Shown here in pieces: positions 19,304 to 29,256 of a stretch of 60,219 nucleotides of DNA. The notes beneath the pieces are model-generated. The model ran no database searches, had not been told where the DNA came from, and was given only the letters and a program-made list of their open reading frames with translations. The position numbers and the translations under genes are program-made. This DNA comes from Rhodocyclaceae bacterium (GTDB lineage: Bacteria > Pseudomonadota > Gammaproteobacteria > Burkholderiales > Rhodocyclaceae): assembly GCA_030824275.1 (NCBI GenBank), contig JAVBXY010000004.1, forward strand, positions 1 to 60,219, written 5' to 3'. Each line of letters begins with the position of its first letter. Within the stretch, counting starts at the first letter, position 1.

Positions 19304-20926
19304 TCAGACGTGGAAGCGATCCACCGTTTCCTGTAGCTGGCGTGCCAGTTTTTCGAGGCTGTTCGCCGTGGCAGCGATTTCGCCAGTCTCGGCGCTGTTG
19401 CGCTCGGCCATGGCGACGATGCGCTCGACGCTGCCGACCACCTGCTCGGTGGCGGCATTCTGCTCGTTGAGCGCTGCGGTGATGTCACTGACCGCAGCGA
19501 TGACTCGACCGGCACCATCGCGGATGTGCGCCATGGATTCACCAGCCTCGCGGGCAAGGGTGACGCCGCCCTGTACCCGCGAACTGCCCTCCTGCATGCT
19601 GTGTACGGCATCCACCGTGCCTGTCTGGATATTGCCGATCATCTTGCCGATTTCGAGCGTCGACTGGGTGGTGCGCTCGGCCAGCTTGCGCACTTCGTCA
19701 GCGACGACGGCAAAGCCCCGGCCCTGTTCGCCGGCACGGGCGGCTTCGATGGCGGCGTTTAGCGCCAGAAGGTTGGTCTGGTCGGCAATTTCCTTGATGA
19801 CATTGACGATGGATGAGATCTGATCCGACATCTGGCCCAGGGCTTCGATGTGGTGGGCGGATTCCTGCACCGCCGTGGCGATGCGCGTCATTTCCGTGGC
19901 GGCACCCTCGACGATGTTTTTGCCCTGGTCGGAAAGCTGACCCGCTTGCTCGGCAATGCGATGGGCGTCGCCCGAATTGTCGGCAACCTGCTGGATGCTG
20001 CTGCGGGTTTCCTCCAGTGCTGCCGCCATGGAGGCGGATGCCTCGCTCTGTTCGCTGGAGCTATGTGCCACCTTCGCGGCCGAACGGGAAAGACGGGAGG
20101 TCAGATCCATCACTTCGTGGGAGCTGTCGATGACGCGACGAATCAGTTCCTGGAAGCTGCCCAGCATCTCGTTGAAGGATCGGGCGATCTCGCTGATCTC
20201 ATTGTTGCCGACGACGGCGACGCGGCGCGACAAGTCGCGGGTCTGCTGGATCGCGGTCATCGCCGCGCGGATGTCGTGGATGGGGCCGGAAATGCCCCGG
20301 ATCAGATAGAACAGGAAGCCACCGATGATGGCCGCGATCAAGAGGTCCACTGCTGCCATGGTCATCGCCTGCTGGCGGAAGATGCGCTCGACGTCGTCGA
20401 CATAGATGCCCGAGCCGATGACCCAGCCCCACGGGGTGAAGCCTTTGACATAGGAAATCTTGGGTACGGGAGCATCGGCGCCGGGCTTGGGCCACAGGTA
20501 GGGCACGAAGCCAGCGCCATCCTTCTTGACGACATTGACGAACTCGACGAACAGCGGTTTGCCGCTCGGGTCCTTCATATCGGAAACGTCCTTGCCGTCC
20601 AGCTCCGGTTTGATCGGATGCATGACGACCTTGGGCTGCATGTCGTTGATCCAGAAGTACTCGGATTTTTCGTAACGCAGGGCCTTGAGCACGCCCAGAG
20701 CGGCCGCCTTCGCATCGGCCTCACTCAGTTCCCCTTTTGTCTGGCGCTCGTGAAAGTGCTGGAGAACACCGCTGGCGGATTCCACCAGGTGCCGGGTCTT
20801 GACCTTGCGATCCTCCATCAGTGATGTGCGTTCGGAGGACAGGGATAGCGCGGAGACGGCAAGAATGCCGGCGAGCGCGGCGATAAGGACGGCAACCAGC
20901 TTGCCGCGGATGGTATGAAGGTTCAC
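19304..20926 (-). CDS. Methyl-accepting chemotaxis protein with sCache sensor
   Basis: A 540-residue chemoreceptor. An N-terminal transmembrane helix is followed by a single-Cache domain ([16 protein letters not shown] ... [20 protein letters not shown]). A second helix lies near 193-212, then HAMP and the signalling hairpin with the invariant tip [20 protein letters not shown]. The start codon is GTG at 20926, backed by AAGGAAG. Senses a small periplasmic ligand and signals to CheA/CheW, which are not in this window. The 99 bases downstream, to the cyclase start, show only an imperfect GC-rich stem. Confidence 0.92.
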   Translation of the reverse strand: MNLHTIRGKLVAVLIAALAGILAVSALSLSSERTSLMEDRKVKTRHLVESASGVLQHFHERQTKGELSEADAKAAALGVLKALRYEKSEYFWINDMQPKVVMHPIKPELDGKDVSDMKDPSGKPLFVEFVNVVKKDGAGFVPYLWPKPGADAPVPKISYVKGFTPWGWVIGSGIYVDDVERIFRQQAMTMAAVDLLIAAIIGGFLFYLIRGISGPIHDIRAAMTAIQQTRDLSRRVAVVGNNEISEIARSFNEMLGSFQELIRRVIDSSHEVMDLTSRLSRSAAKVAHSSSEQSEASASMAAALEETRSSIQQVADNSGDAHRIAEQAGQLSDQGKNIVEGAATEMTRIATAVQESAHHIEALGQMSDQISSIVNVIKEIADQTNLLALNAAIEAARAGEQGRGFAVVADEVRKLAERTTQSTLEIGKMIGNIQTGTVDAVHSMQEGSSRVQGGVTLAREAGESMAHIRDGAGRVIAAVSDITAALNEQNAATEQVVGSVERIVAMAERNSAETGEIAATANSLEKLARQLQETVDRFHV

Positions 20927-21012
20927 TACGCTTCCTTATTATTTTTTGGAACAGGACGTCATGGCCTTATTGGAGGCCTTGCTGTCGGAGGGCTTTGGGG
21001 TACTGCGGGAAA

Positions 21013-23130
21013 TCAGGACCGGCGGGGTATACCTCCGGAGCGGGCAACCAGCTCAAACTGGCCGACCGTGGCGCGCAATTCTGCGGATGCACGGGTCAAC
21101 TGTTCGAGCTTCTGCCAGGCTTCGAGCGCGACGGCGGTGTTGCTGTCGATCAGGGCCGAGACTTTTTCCATGCTCGCTGCGACGTCGGCGCTGGCCACGG
21201 ATTGCTCGCGGGAAGCACCGGCGATGTGCTGGGCCATGTCGGCGACGTCGTTGCTCGAATCCTTGATCTTGTCCAAGCCGGCTACGCTGTCACGCATCAT
21301 GCCTATGCCGTACTCGACCTCATGTACGGCCTGTCCCATGGAGTCGACGGCGCTGCGTGTCACTTGCTGGAACTCGCCAACCATGGCGGTGATGTCGGCA
21401 GTGCTCTTCGAGGTTCGCTCGGCCAGCTTCCGTACCTCGTCGGCAACCACGGCAAAGCCGCGTCCCTGTTCGCCAGCGCGGGCGGCTTCGATGGCGGCAT
21501 TGAGGGCCAGCAGGTTGGTCTGGTCGGCGATTTCCTTGATGGTTTCGGTGATTTCGCCGATCTTCTGGATCGATACGTTCAATGCGCTGATGGAGGTACT
21601 GGACGTCTGGACGGCGGTGACGACCCGATTGGTGGCTTCCATGCTGTCCGACATGCCATGGATGCTTTCACTGACGAGGGTGCGGGACTCGTCGGCGGCA
21701 TGGGCCGCCCGGTCGGCGCTCTCGGCAACACCGGCCACGGACTGGGTGACTTCCTCGGTGGTGGAGGCGACGGTCTGCACGTGGTCGCGCTGTTCGCGGG
21801 ACTGATTGACCACGTTGGTCATCTCCACGTCCAGCAGGCGGCACTGTGCGTCGATGGTTTCCGCTGCTAGACGCACGCCGTCGAGCATCACTTTCAGGTG
21901 TACCTGCATGGTGCCCAACTCGTTGAGCAGTTGCCCGGTTTCGTCCCGTCCGGAGACGTCGATATCGTCGGTCAGGATGCCTTCGGAGATGTGCTCGAAG
22001 TGGCGGATGGCACGGCGGATCGGATGCACGATGGCGCGGATCAGCAGGAAGCCTGAAATCGCGATCAACAACAGGCCGAGCGCCGTCCCGCCAACGCCGA
22101 CTTTCAGCAGCAGGTCAAAACGTGCAGAGGATTCCTGGTAGCTCTGTTCGCCCGCTTTCATCAGATGCTGCTGAAGGGCGTCGCCCCGCGCTCTTAGCTC
22201 CGCATAAAGCGGGTTCATTTTCGTCAACAGAAGGATATTGGCCTGGGTATAGTCGCTGGCCTTGAGTGCGTCACGGGCCAGGGCAGTGCCTTCGGCGGAG
22301 AAGCGATCTCGGGCCTCGAAGAAGGCTTTGGCCAGGGCCGTTTCCTCGGTCGAAACCTGATGGCGCTCGTAGTCGGCGCGATGTTTTTCGATGCCTTCGC
22401 GATTCTTCATGGTGGCGTCGATGTGCGTCGATGTCGGGTGGTCGTGCATCTTCGCCAGCGGATTTTCCGGGTTGTGCTGGAGACCGAGCATGATCTGCGC
22501 CCGGTTGTCATTCATCAGCTGCATCATTCCGGCAATGGCCAGGGATGGCTTCAGGTGGTCACCGTAAGCATCCTTCAACGCGCGGTTCGATGCGGCCATG
22601 CCCGACAGGCCGAGTACGGAGCCGATCAGCATCAACAGACCCATGAAGACCATGACGGCCGTCAAGCGTGTGCTCAGGGTGATGCTTTTCAGCCAGCCCG
22701 TCTTGTCCTTCAGCGATGCGCGTCCCTCGCGCACGTCGGCATAAAGTGCTTCGGCTGCACGAACACGCTCCCGACTAGGCTCGGAACGCACTGACATGTA
22801 GCCGGTGACCTGGCCGGCTTTCTTGACCGGTACGACGAAGGCTTCGACCCAGTAATGGTCGCCGTCCTTGCAGCGATTCTTGACCAGACCGCGCCATGGG
22901 CGACCGTCCTTCACCGTTGCCCAAAGGTCGGCAAAGGCCTGCGGCGGCATGTCCGGGTGGCGCACAATGTTGTGATTCTTGCCGATCAGTTCCTCGGTCG
23001 AGAACCCCGAAATGGCGACGAAGGCATCGTTGACGTAGGTGATGGCGCCCTTGATGTCGGTCTTGGAGACCAGATACTGGCCGGATGGGAAGGGCTTTTC
23101 CTGCTGGGTGACGGGGAGATTGACTTTCAT
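21013..23130 (-). CDS. PAS-domain methyl-accepting chemotaxis protein (Aer-like) under c-di-GMP riboswitch
   Basis: A 705-residue chemoreceptor. The N-terminal cytoplasmic PAS domain (about 18-125) contains [15 protein letters not shown] and [17 protein letters not shown], as in Aer-type energy or redox sensors. Two membrane helices follow (about 160-182 and 347-368) with a helical domain between them, then HAMP and the signalling domain with the [20 protein letters not shown] tip. Start at 23130, with GGAG upstream. The roughly 180-base leader carries a GEMM aptamer, so expression should follow c-di-GMP level. The gap to the next receptor gene has only a weak 5-base stem. Confidence 0.93.
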   Translation of the reverse strand: MKVNLPVTQQEKPFPSGQYLVSKTDIKGAITYVNDAFVAISGFSTEELIGKNHNIVRHPDMPPQAFADLWATVKDGRPWRGLVKNRCKDGDHYWVEAFVVPVKKAGQVTGYMSVRSEPSRERVRAAEALYADVREGRASLKDKTGWLKSITLSTRLTAVMVFMGLLMLIGSVLGLSGMAASNRALKDAYGDHLKPSLAIAGMMQLMNDNRAQIMLGLQHNPENPLAKMHDHPTSTHIDATMKNREGIEKHRADYERHQVSTEETALAKAFFEARDRFSAEGTALARDALKASDYTQANILLLTKMNPLYAELRARGDALQQHLMKAGEQSYQESSARFDLLLKVGVGGTALGLLLIAISGFLLIRAIVHPIRRAIRHFEHISEGILTDDIDVSGRDETGQLLNELGTMQVHLKVMLDGVRLAAETIDAQCRLLDVEMTNVVNQSREQRDHVQTVASTTEEVTQSVAGVAESADRAAHAADESRTLVSESIHGMSDSMEATNRVVTAVQTSSTSISALNVSIQKIGEITETIKEIADQTNLLALNAAIEAARAGEQGRGFAVVADEVRKLAERTSKSTADITAMVGEFQQVTRSAVDSMGQAVHEVEYGIGMMRDSVAGLDKIKDSSNDVADMAQHIAGASREQSVASADVAASMEKVSALIDSNTAVALEAWQKLEQLTRASAELRATVGQFELVARSGGIPRRS

Positions 23131-23217
23131 GCCGCGACGCTCCGCGACATTGAACTGGAAAAACAGGACATACGCACCGCCGAATGTTGATGTTGTTCAA
23201 CGGGGAAAACTCCCCTC

Positions 23218-23310
23218 GGCCCGGCGGTCCCTCGGTCGTGAGCAGCAGCTGTTAGACCGGAACTTTGCGTCCCGCATCTTTCGATATGGGTTGCCCTTTA
23301 CGGGTGGCTC
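23218..23310 (-). ncRNA. Cyclic di-GMP-I (GEMM) riboswitch aptamer
   Basis: On the minus strand the leader of the PAS chemoreceptor gene reads AAAGGGCAACCC, then TCGAAAGATGCGGGACGCAAAG, then TTCCGGTCTAAC, and later GACCGAGGGACCGCCGGG. These match the GEMM-I consensus in order and spacing: GGGCAAxCC, the GAAA tetraloop hairpin (stem CCCATATC/GATGCGGG), the GGGACGCAAAG joint, and a P3 helix in which GTTCC..GGTC pairs with GACC..GGGAC. About 90 bases separate it from the ATG. They contain a small GGGGA/TCCCC hairpin without a T-run, so control of translation is more likely than termination. Confidence 0.92.
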
Positions 23311-23468
23311 TGATTAAGCCGAACGCAGTGTAGCAGTGCTTGAAAACATTTCACATATTAACTATCGATGGATTTGAGATGGGAAGGTGGTGTATTTCGT
23401 TTGGAATAGGCTGGCAATCATCATGATCATCCATGGGGACCGTCGAATTTCCCCTGCGCCCTCGCCCC

Positions 23469-23474
23469 TATAAT
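23469..23474 (+). promoter_or_regulatory. -10 box of the hybrid histidine kinase gene
   Basis: A perfect TATAAT, 40 bases upstream of the ATG at 23514, with no good -35 at 17 bases. It places transcription start near 23481. That rules out the longer in-frame start at 23433. Confidence 0.55.
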
Positions 23475-23513
23475 CCGCGCTGCGATGATGGTGGCTTTCA
23501 GAGAGGGCAGGTA

Positions 23514-25355
23514 ATGGTGGGGAATGGCAATGTGGTGGTCGATGGCGACAGCAGGGAGCGCTTCGCTCTTCACCCGTGGCTGATCGAGTTCCGCGACCCT
23601 GCCGTCGAGGCCGAGTTTCAGCAGCATCACCTGGCCTGGAGCCTGCGGCACCTGCGTAACACGCTGATCATCTGTGGCATCTTCTATATCGGCTTTTTCG
23701 TCACGGATATTGCTGCTCTCGGTTGGGGGCGTGACGCGATGCTGCTGCTTGGCGTCCGCATCCTCGTTGCGCTGACGGCGATCATGGCGGTCAGCATTGC
23801 CACTCGCAACCCCCAGGCCATGATCGGTAGCGGCCTGACCGCCACCGTGGTCGAGGTGGTGGGCATGGCGGCCTTTCTCGTCATTGTCGATCTGCGTCCG
23901 CATGAGATGCCCTGGCACGGCATGGCCTACGGGTTGATGCTGTTGGTGGTTTACCTCTTTATTCCCAACCGCTTCATCCTGTCCGCTGCTGTTGCCATCG
24001 CTTCGACGCTGGGCTTCCTGCTTGTCGGCTATTTCGGCGGCGAAATGAGCACCGTCGAACTGCTGGTTCTCGCACTGCTACTGGTGCTGGCCAATACCTT
24101 CGGCCTGTTGGCCTCACGCCGCTATCACCAGCTTTGGCGCACCGAGTTCCAGGCGCAGACAGGGCTGATGACATCGGTGCGCCAGCTTGAACTGGCGAAG
24201 CGCGTGGCGGAGCGGGCGAACATCGAGAAGACCCGTTTCCTTGCCGCCGCCAGTCACGACCTGCGCCAGCCTCTCCAGGCTCTCAAGCTGTTTGCCGATG
24301 CGCTCGGGCGCTCGCCCTTGAATTCTGATCAGTTGCGTCTCGTCGGTCATCTGGACGATTCGGTGATTGCTCTGGAGGATATTCTCAACACACTCCTCGA
24401 CATCTCGAAGCTTGAATCAGGCACGGTGCGGCCGGTGTTGCGCCCGGTGTCCGTCCAAAGCGTGCTGCAAAGGGTGATGGAGAAAACCGAACCCCTGCTG
24501 CTGGCCCGCCATCTGCGCGGCAAGCTGTTCTATCCGCGCAATTTGATCTGGATCGAAACGGATGCAGTGCTGCTCATGAGCGTGTTGCTCAATGTCGTTG
24601 GCAACGCGATCAAATACACCGGGCGCGGCGGTGTTCTGGTCGGTGTGCGGCAGCGGAATGGCGGTTTGTCCATCGAGGTATGGGATACCGGTATCGGCAT
24701 CCATCCCGAGCACGTGGGCCGCGTCTTCGATGAGTTCTTTCAGGTGGCCAATCCGCAGCGCGACCGCTCGCATGGCGTCGGATTGGGGCTGTCGATTGCG
24801 CGCCGCATCTGCCGCTTGCTCGGTTATGAGATTGCTTGCCGTTCGCGGCCAGGTCAGGGGTCGGTGTTCGATGTCTGGCTGCCGCCGGCGGCATTGAGCG
24901 GTCCTCCGGCGGTGACGCCAATCGTCGTCAGGCCAAAGGACGGAGCGGCTGGTTTTTCCGGGAAACGTTTTGTGGTGCTGGAGGACGACGTATCGGTGGC
25001 CACCGCTCTGCGCCTGTGGCTGGCGGGCCAGGGGATCGCTATCACGGTCTACGCCAGTGCCGAAGAGGCCCTGGCCGATCCCCTTGCTCTCTCGGCCGAT
25101 TGTTATGTGGTGGATTACCAGTTGTCCGGCGCGATGGATGGCGTGGACTTCCTCGTCGCTGTGCGCCGGCAATCGGCTCGCCCGGTGCGGGCGGTGCTGG
25201 TCAGTGGCGATATTTCCGGTGGCTTCCTGCGCCGCACGGCCGAGGCGGGTTGGCCCTGGATGATCAAGCCGGTGGCGCCGGCAGAAATTCTTGCTCGGCT
25301 TGTCGAGCAAGCCAACGGTGAGGTCAGGGACGCAACGCTGCCGCCAAGTCCATGA
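23514..25355 (+). CDS. Hybrid sensor histidine kinase with C-terminal receiver
   Basis: A 613-residue protein. Six hydrophobic segments occupy about residues 35-200. The dimerisation/phosphoacceptor helix has SHDLRQPLQALKLF with His248. The ATPase domain shows NVVGNAIKYT (N box), DTGIGI and GVGLGLSIARR. The C-terminal receiver (about 487-605) has Asp534 in VVDYQL and the conserved Lys in MIKPV. Signal unknown; the membrane part is the sensor. Start at 23514 is downstream of a perfect TATAAT. Its last 32 bases overlap the convergent mltB gene. No separate response regulator is adjacent. Confidence 0.9.
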   Translation: MVGNGNVVVDGDSRERFALHPWLIEFRDPAVEAEFQQHHLAWSLRHLRNTLIICGIFYIGFFVTDIAALGWGRDAMLLLGVRILVALTAIMAVSIATRNPQAMIGSGLTATVVEVVGMAAFLVIVDLRPHEMPWHGMAYGLMLLVVYLFIPNRFILSAAVAIASTLGFLLVGYFGGEMSTVELLVLALLLVLANTFGLLASRRYHQLWRTEFQAQTGLMTSVRQLELAKRVAERANIEKTRFLAAASHDLRQPLQALKLFADALGRSPLNSDQLRLVGHLDDSVIALEDILNTLLDISKLESGTVRPVLRPVSVQSVLQRVMEKTEPLLLARHLRGKLFYPRNLIWIETDAVLLMSVLLNVVGNAIKYTGRGGVLVGVRQRNGGLSIEVWDTGIGIHPEHVGRVFDEFFQVANPQRDRSHGVGLGLSIARRICRLLGYEIACRSRPGQGSVFDVWLPPAALSGPPAVTPIVVRPKDGAAGFSGKRFVVLEDDVSVATALRLWLAGQGIAITVYASAEEALADPLALSADCYVVDYQLSGAMDGVDFLVAVRRQSARPVRAVLVSGDISGGFLRRTAEAGWPWMIKPVAPAEILARLVEQANGEVRDATLPPSP

Positions 25356-26328
25356 CCGAGGCGGCGTAGAAGCTGCTGCGGTTGTAGCGGGTGATGACCC
25401 AGAAGTTCTTGTAGCCGAGGCGGTACTCGGTGGGCGCGTCGGGGGTCACGAGGTCGATCAGGGCGGCGGGGCGATCCGGGAAATTTTCCGCATTTGCCGT
25501 ACCGCCAGCGCCGACTTTCAGGGCGATGCCCATGGTGCCCATTTCGGTAAGCGTGCGCTTTGGCGCAATGCCTTCAGCGAGCAAGCTCGCAATCCCATCG
25601 CCATCTACGCTCACCAGGTCGGCAATGGGGGCATCCTTTTCCCATCCATGTTCGGACAGAAATCGGGCGACGCTGCCAATGGCATCGATCGGGCTGGTGG
25701 CGAGATCGATGCGGCCGTCTTCGTCGTAGTCTACCGCGTAGCGTCGACGCGACGAGGGCAGGAACTGCGGCAGGCCGATCGCGCCGGCGTAGGAGCCGGT
25801 GTAGGCCAGCGGGTCGCGGTCCTCTTCGCGGGCGAGCAGCAACAGCTCTTCCAGTTCGCGGCGGAAGAGTTCCGCGCGGGGCGGGTAGTCGAAGGCGAGG
25901 GTGGTCAGCGCGGCGAAGGTGCCGAAGCTGCCCATGTTGCGACCGTAGATGGTTTCGACACCGATGATGGCGGCGATGACCTCGGACGGAACGCCGTAGC
26001 GGGTGGCGGCGGCATCCAGCGAGGCGCCGTGGGTGGCTATGAAGCGGCGGCCGGCGGCGATGCGTTTCGGTTCGACGAAGCGGCCGCGATAGGCCTGCCA
26101 GGAACGCACGCCCGGGTCCTTGGGCGGCATGATGTATTTGATGACGGCGGCGATGGGCTTGGTTTTGCGGAACAAGGCGCTCAATTGGTCGCGGTCGAAG
26201 CCATGGCGTTCGTGCATCTCGGCGACGAAGGCGCGCACGTCGTCGCGATTGCCATAGTTTTCCGCGTGCAGCGGTGTGGTGACTAGGGCGAGTAGCGGGG
26301 CGAGCAGCAGGGCAAGAAGTCGAATCAT
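25324..26328 (-). CDS. mltB: Lytic murein transglycosylase B family protein
   Basis: A 334-residue periplasmic enzyme with a Sec signal (MIRLLALLLAPLLALVTTP, cleavage after LHA, no lipobox Cys). The catalytic Glu is in IIGVETIYGRNMG near residue 120. SYAGAIGLPQFLPSS and the YAVDYDEDGRIDL loop are typical of MltB. It cleaves peptidoglycan to 1,6-anhydromuropeptides. The ATG overlaps the stop of the transglutaminase gene (ATGA). Residues LKVGAGGTAN near 272 are encoded by element copy 5 and lie in a variable segment. Confidence 0.9.
   Translation of the reverse strand: MIRLLALLLAPLLALVTTPLHAENYGNRDDVRAFVAEMHERHGFDRDQLSALFRKTKPIAAVIKYIMPPKDPGVRSWQAYRGRFVEPKRIAAGRRFIATHGASLDAAATRYGVPSEVIAAIIGVETIYGRNMGSFGTFAALTTLAFDYPPRAELFRRELEELLLLAREEDRDPLAYTGSYAGAIGLPQFLPSSRRRYAVDYDEDGRIDLATSPIDAIGSVARFLSEHGWEKDAPIADLVSVDGDGIASLLAEGIAPKRTLTEMGTMGIALKVGAGGTANAENFPDRPAALIDLVTPDAPTEYRLGYKNFWVITRYNRSSFYAASVMDLAAALRP
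25494..25519 (-). repeat. Dispersed 26-base element, copy 5 (inside mltB)
   Basis: GAAAGTCGGCGCTG, GCGGT, ACGGCAA on the mltB coding strand, read as KVGAGGTAN. Confidence 0.88.
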
Positions 26329-28277
26329 GGACGGAAGGCGGCAATCAGTGTTTTCAGGCGCTGGAGCTCGCCCGGCGCGGGGCCGGCGCCATAGCGCAAA
26401 CGGATGTAGGTGTCGGTGATTCGCTGGATGGCCTCGGCGCGTTCCGGCAAGGCGGCGGCGGCGCGTGCTGCATAGGCTTGCGGCCCTTCCCAGGGCTGCC
26501 AGGCCGGGCCGCGTTTGGCGAGGCGGGCGGTGAAGCGTTTCCAGGCGGCCAATGCCGGATCTGTGCGGGCGCGGTGGCGAAGTATCCACGCAGTGAGGCC
26601 TAGCAGGACGATGCCGCAGAGCGCGGCGAGGGCGGCCGTCATGCTGCGCCAGTCGGGCTCGCCGAGGCCCAGGCTTTGCAGGAAATCCTTTTGCCGCTGC
26701 GGCGTGTAGCCGAGTACCCACTGGTTCCAGCCGTTGGTGACGGCGTCGAACCGGTGGCGCAGTTCCTTTAGCCAGGCGAGATCGCCACGGGCGAGAAAGG
26801 GCAGGGGCTCGCCAGCGGGAACGGCAGCGGTGAAATTGGAGCTGATGCGGCGGGGCGCGGAGATCGCCGTGGGGTCGATGCGCACCCAGCCTCGCCCCTC
26901 GATCCAGGCTTCGGTCCAAGCGTGAGCGTCATACTGGCGGACGACAAGGTAACCGTCTACAGGATTCACTTCACCGCCCTGATAGCCGGCGACGACGCGG
27001 GCCGGCACGCCAGCGGCGCGCAGGGCGAAGACGAAGGACGAGGCGAAGTGTTCGCAGAAGCCGCGCTTGGTGTCGAAGAGAAATTCGTCCACCACATCGG
27101 GTCCGAGCAGGGGCGGGTTCAGGGTATATAGCAGTAGCTGGCTGAGAAAGAATTGTTCCGCCGTGGCGAGAATGGCGGCGGTGTCGCTGCCATGCTTGCT
27201 GCGCCAGCTTTCGGCCAGCGCGCGCGCGCGCGGGTTGCCGCTGCCGGGCAGAGCGAGGGCGTCGCGCAGGATGCGGGGCGACTCGCGCAGGCCCGCGTGG
27301 GCGTCGGGCCAGGCCCGCTGGTCATAGCGCATGCGTGCCCGTACGGGCTGCCGCGAGATCGGCTGGAAGTCGCTGGTCAGTGCACTTTCCGGCGGCAGAT
27401 TGCCGGGCAGTTCGAGGGCAAAAAGCCAGAATTTTCCGTGGGGTTCCAGGGTCAGCTCGTAATCGACTGGCGCGCCTTTTTCCTCGTAGGGGATTTGCGG
27501 ATAGGCGCCGAGGGTTTGCGTCACGCGCCAGCTGCGGCCATCGAAGGCGGGCATCACCGGGCCGCGCCAATAGAGTTGCGACTGGGCGGGGACGTCGCCT
27601 TTGAAGCGGACGCGGAAGGCGATGGCATCCGATTGCGACAACTGGGCGATGGAGCCCGGCGACATGCTGTCCGAGAGTCCCGATACGGCGGAGAAGCGAT
27701 CCTGCGGAATGCCCCACAGCGGGCCTTGCACGCGGGGGAATAGTACGAACAGCAGCAGCATGAAGGGCAGCGCCTGGGCCAGCATCAGGCCGGCGCGACG
27801 CAGTTGCTGCACGGGCGAGGGCCGGTCGTCATTGGCAGCGATCAGGGTGGCAGTGGTGACGATCACGGTCAGCGCCGCCAGCAGGGCGGTGGGGATGGTC
27901 TGGGTGAACAGGAACTGGGCGAGGACGAGGAAGTAGCACAACAACACGGTGGCGACGGCGTCGCGGGCGGCACGCAGTTCCAGCAGCTTGAGGGCGAGGA
28001 AGACGGCGAGCAAGGCGACGCCGGGGGTGCGGCCGACGAGGCTGCGGTACTGGTAGAAAACGCCGGCGGTACCAGCGACGACGAGGATGATCAGCAGCCA
28101 GCGCGGCGGCAGGCGCCATTGCCGCCAGGTCAGCAGACCGCGCCAGGCGAAGGCGGCGCCGGCGGCGAGCGATAGCCACAAGGGCAACTGCTGGGTCAGC
28201 GGCAGAAAGGCGGCGAGGGCAGTGGCGAGCAGCCACCAGGACTGGCGCCGGCTGACGGGACGGTTAATTCGCGCCAT
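26325..28277 (-). CDS. Membrane transglutaminase-like protein (TgpA/DUF3488-DUF4129)
   Basis: A 650-residue protein. An N-terminal membrane domain of about six helices (DUF3488) is followed by a periplasmic transglutaminase-like domain. Its Cys-His-Asp triad is seen in GFCEHFASSF, QYDAHAWTEAW and WVRIDPT (about residues 405-465). One more helix near 555 and a DUF4129 tail complete it. In Pseudomonas TgpA is an essential envelope protein of unclear reaction. The gene follows DUF58 and moxR in the standard cluster. Start at 28277 (MARINRPVSRR) overlaps the DUF58 stop by 14 bases. Confidence 0.88.
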   Translation of the reverse strand: MARINRPVSRRQSWWLLATALAAFLPLTQQLPLWLSLAAGAAFAWRGLLTWRQWRLPPRWLLIILVVAGTAGVFYQYRSLVGRTPGVALLAVFLALKLLELRAARDAVATVLLCYFLVLAQFLFTQTIPTALLAALTVIVTTATLIAANDDRPSPVQQLRRAGLMLAQALPFMLLLFVLFPRVQGPLWGIPQDRFSAVSGLSDSMSPGSIAQLSQSDAIAFRVRFKGDVPAQSQLYWRGPVMPAFDGRSWRVTQTLGAYPQIPYEEKGAPVDYELTLEPHGKFWLFALELPGNLPPESALTSDFQPISRQPVRARMRYDQRAWPDAHAGLRESPRILRDALALPGSGNPRARALAESWRSKHGSDTAAILATAEQFFLSQLLLYTLNPPLLGPDVVDEFLFDTKRGFCEHFASSFVFALRAAGVPARVVAGYQGGEVNPVDGYLVVRQYDAHAWTEAWIEGRGWVRIDPTAISAPRRISSNFTAAVPAGEPLPFLARGDLAWLKELRHRFDAVTNGWNQWVLGYTPQRQKDFLQSLGLGEPDWRSMTAALAALCGIVLLGLTAWILRHRARTDPALAAWKRFTARLAKRGPAWQPWEGPQAYAARAAAALPERAEAIQRITDTYIRLRYGAGPAPGELQRLKTLIAAFRP

Positions 28278-29256
28278 GGTCGAACAGGGCCAGGGCACGC
28301 AGGCCGGCGGCGAGATGCTCGGGGCCGTGATGGGGTGTCAGCCGGGTTCCGGGCAGGATCAGGCCCCAGGCGAGGCCGGCATTGTCTGCGTCGAGTATCC
28401 AGCGGGCCAGCACGGCAAGCCGGGCTTCAATATCGAGCGTGACGGGGAGCGCATCCCACGTCAGCCAGATTTCTTCTGCCGTGCTACCGGAGAAGAGCTT
28501 GGTCAGCAACGGGCCGCTTTGCTGGCGGGCGACGGCCTTCCAGGCGACGTGGCGTGGCGGATCGGCGTCCTGGTGGTTGCGCAGGCCAGAGAAGTCGTCG
28601 GCACCACGTCCATCGCGGCTGTTGCCCCGTGCCGTATCGCCGCCCCAGGGCAGGGGTGGCGCCTTTGCGGCGGGACTGGGATAGACCAGGCAACGCATGT
28701 CCGGTGCGGCATAGCTCCAGGCGCGTACCAGGCCCAGTGGCCAGGTGGTTTCGATGGTGACGCGGGGCAGCGGTAGCCAGCCGCGCTGGGTGGCCGGCAG
28801 GGGCAGGGCGGCGACAGCAGTGCTGGCGGCATCGATGTCGATTTCCATGGGGACTTCGTCGCCAAGGAAAAGGCGCAGGCTGGTACGCTGTTCGCTGCGG
28901 CGGTTTTCCAGTACCAGTTCGAAGCGCGCGGCGCCCCCGGCGAAGACCGGTTCGCAGCGGCCGGGACGAATCTCGATCAGGGCGAGGTTGCGGAAGGTGT
29001 GGAGGATGGCGACGATGCCCAGCCCGGCAAGCAGGAAGACCAGTGCATGGCCCAGGCTCAAGTTGTAGTTCATGGCGCCGAGCAGGATCACCAGCAGCGC
29101 GGCAGCATAGGCCAGCCCGGCACGCGTCGGCAGGACATAGACGCGGCGCTGGGTGAGGATGATCGGCGCGGGTTCGGGGGCGCGTACGCGCAAGGCCCAG
29201 CGAACGAAGTTTTCGTGGAGCCGGTGGCGGAGTGTCCGGATGCTCGCCGGGATCAC
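28264..29256 (-). CDS. DUF58 domain membrane protein (MoxR partner)
   Basis: A 330-residue protein with two N-terminal membrane helices (about 38-82) and the DUF58 block, including RDGRGADDFSGLRNHQDADP and RHVAWKAVAR. DUF58 proteins have a von Willebrand-A-like fold and act with MoxR AAA+ ATPases. Start is taken as the GTG at 29256, whose GTGA overlaps the moxR stop. The longer open frame upstream is inside moxR and has no homology. Confidence 0.85.
   Translation of the reverse strand: MIPASIRTLRHRLHENFVRWALRVRAPEPAPIILTQRRVYVLPTRAGLAYAAALLVILLGAMNYNLSLGHALVFLLAGLGIVAILHTFRNLALIEIRPGRCEPVFAGGAARFELVLENRRSEQRTSLRLFLGDEVPMEIDIDAASTAVAALPLPATQRGWLPLPRVTIETTWPLGLVRAWSYAAPDMRCLVYPSPAAKAPPLPWGGDTARGNSRDGRGADDFSGLRNHQDADPPRHVAWKAVARQQSGPLLTKLFSGSTAEEIWLTWDALPVTLDIEARLAVLARWILDADNAGLAWGLILPGTRLTPHHGPEHLAAGLRALALFDHGAN

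Larger units (their letters stand above)
23131..23513. other. 383-base divergent intergenic region
   Basis: It holds the minus-strand riboswitch leader (23218-23310) and an AT-rich stretch (about 23340-23400) where the receptor promoter should lie; no clear -35/-10 or sigma28 pair could be fixed. On the plus strand it holds the -10 box of the histidine kinase gene. Confidence 0.7.

Noticed and set aside
21181..21200. GTCGGCGCTGGCCACGG inside the PAS chemoreceptor gene, resembling the dispersed element
   Set aside because: The base before the core is C, not A, and the spacer is one base short. The peptide (VASADVAAS) is natural for the signalling domain, so it is not counted as a copy.
27219..27232. 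Alternating GC run (possible Z-DNA) in the transglutaminase gene
   Set aside because: Encodes an ordinary Arg/Ala stretch; length is modest for a GC-rich genome.
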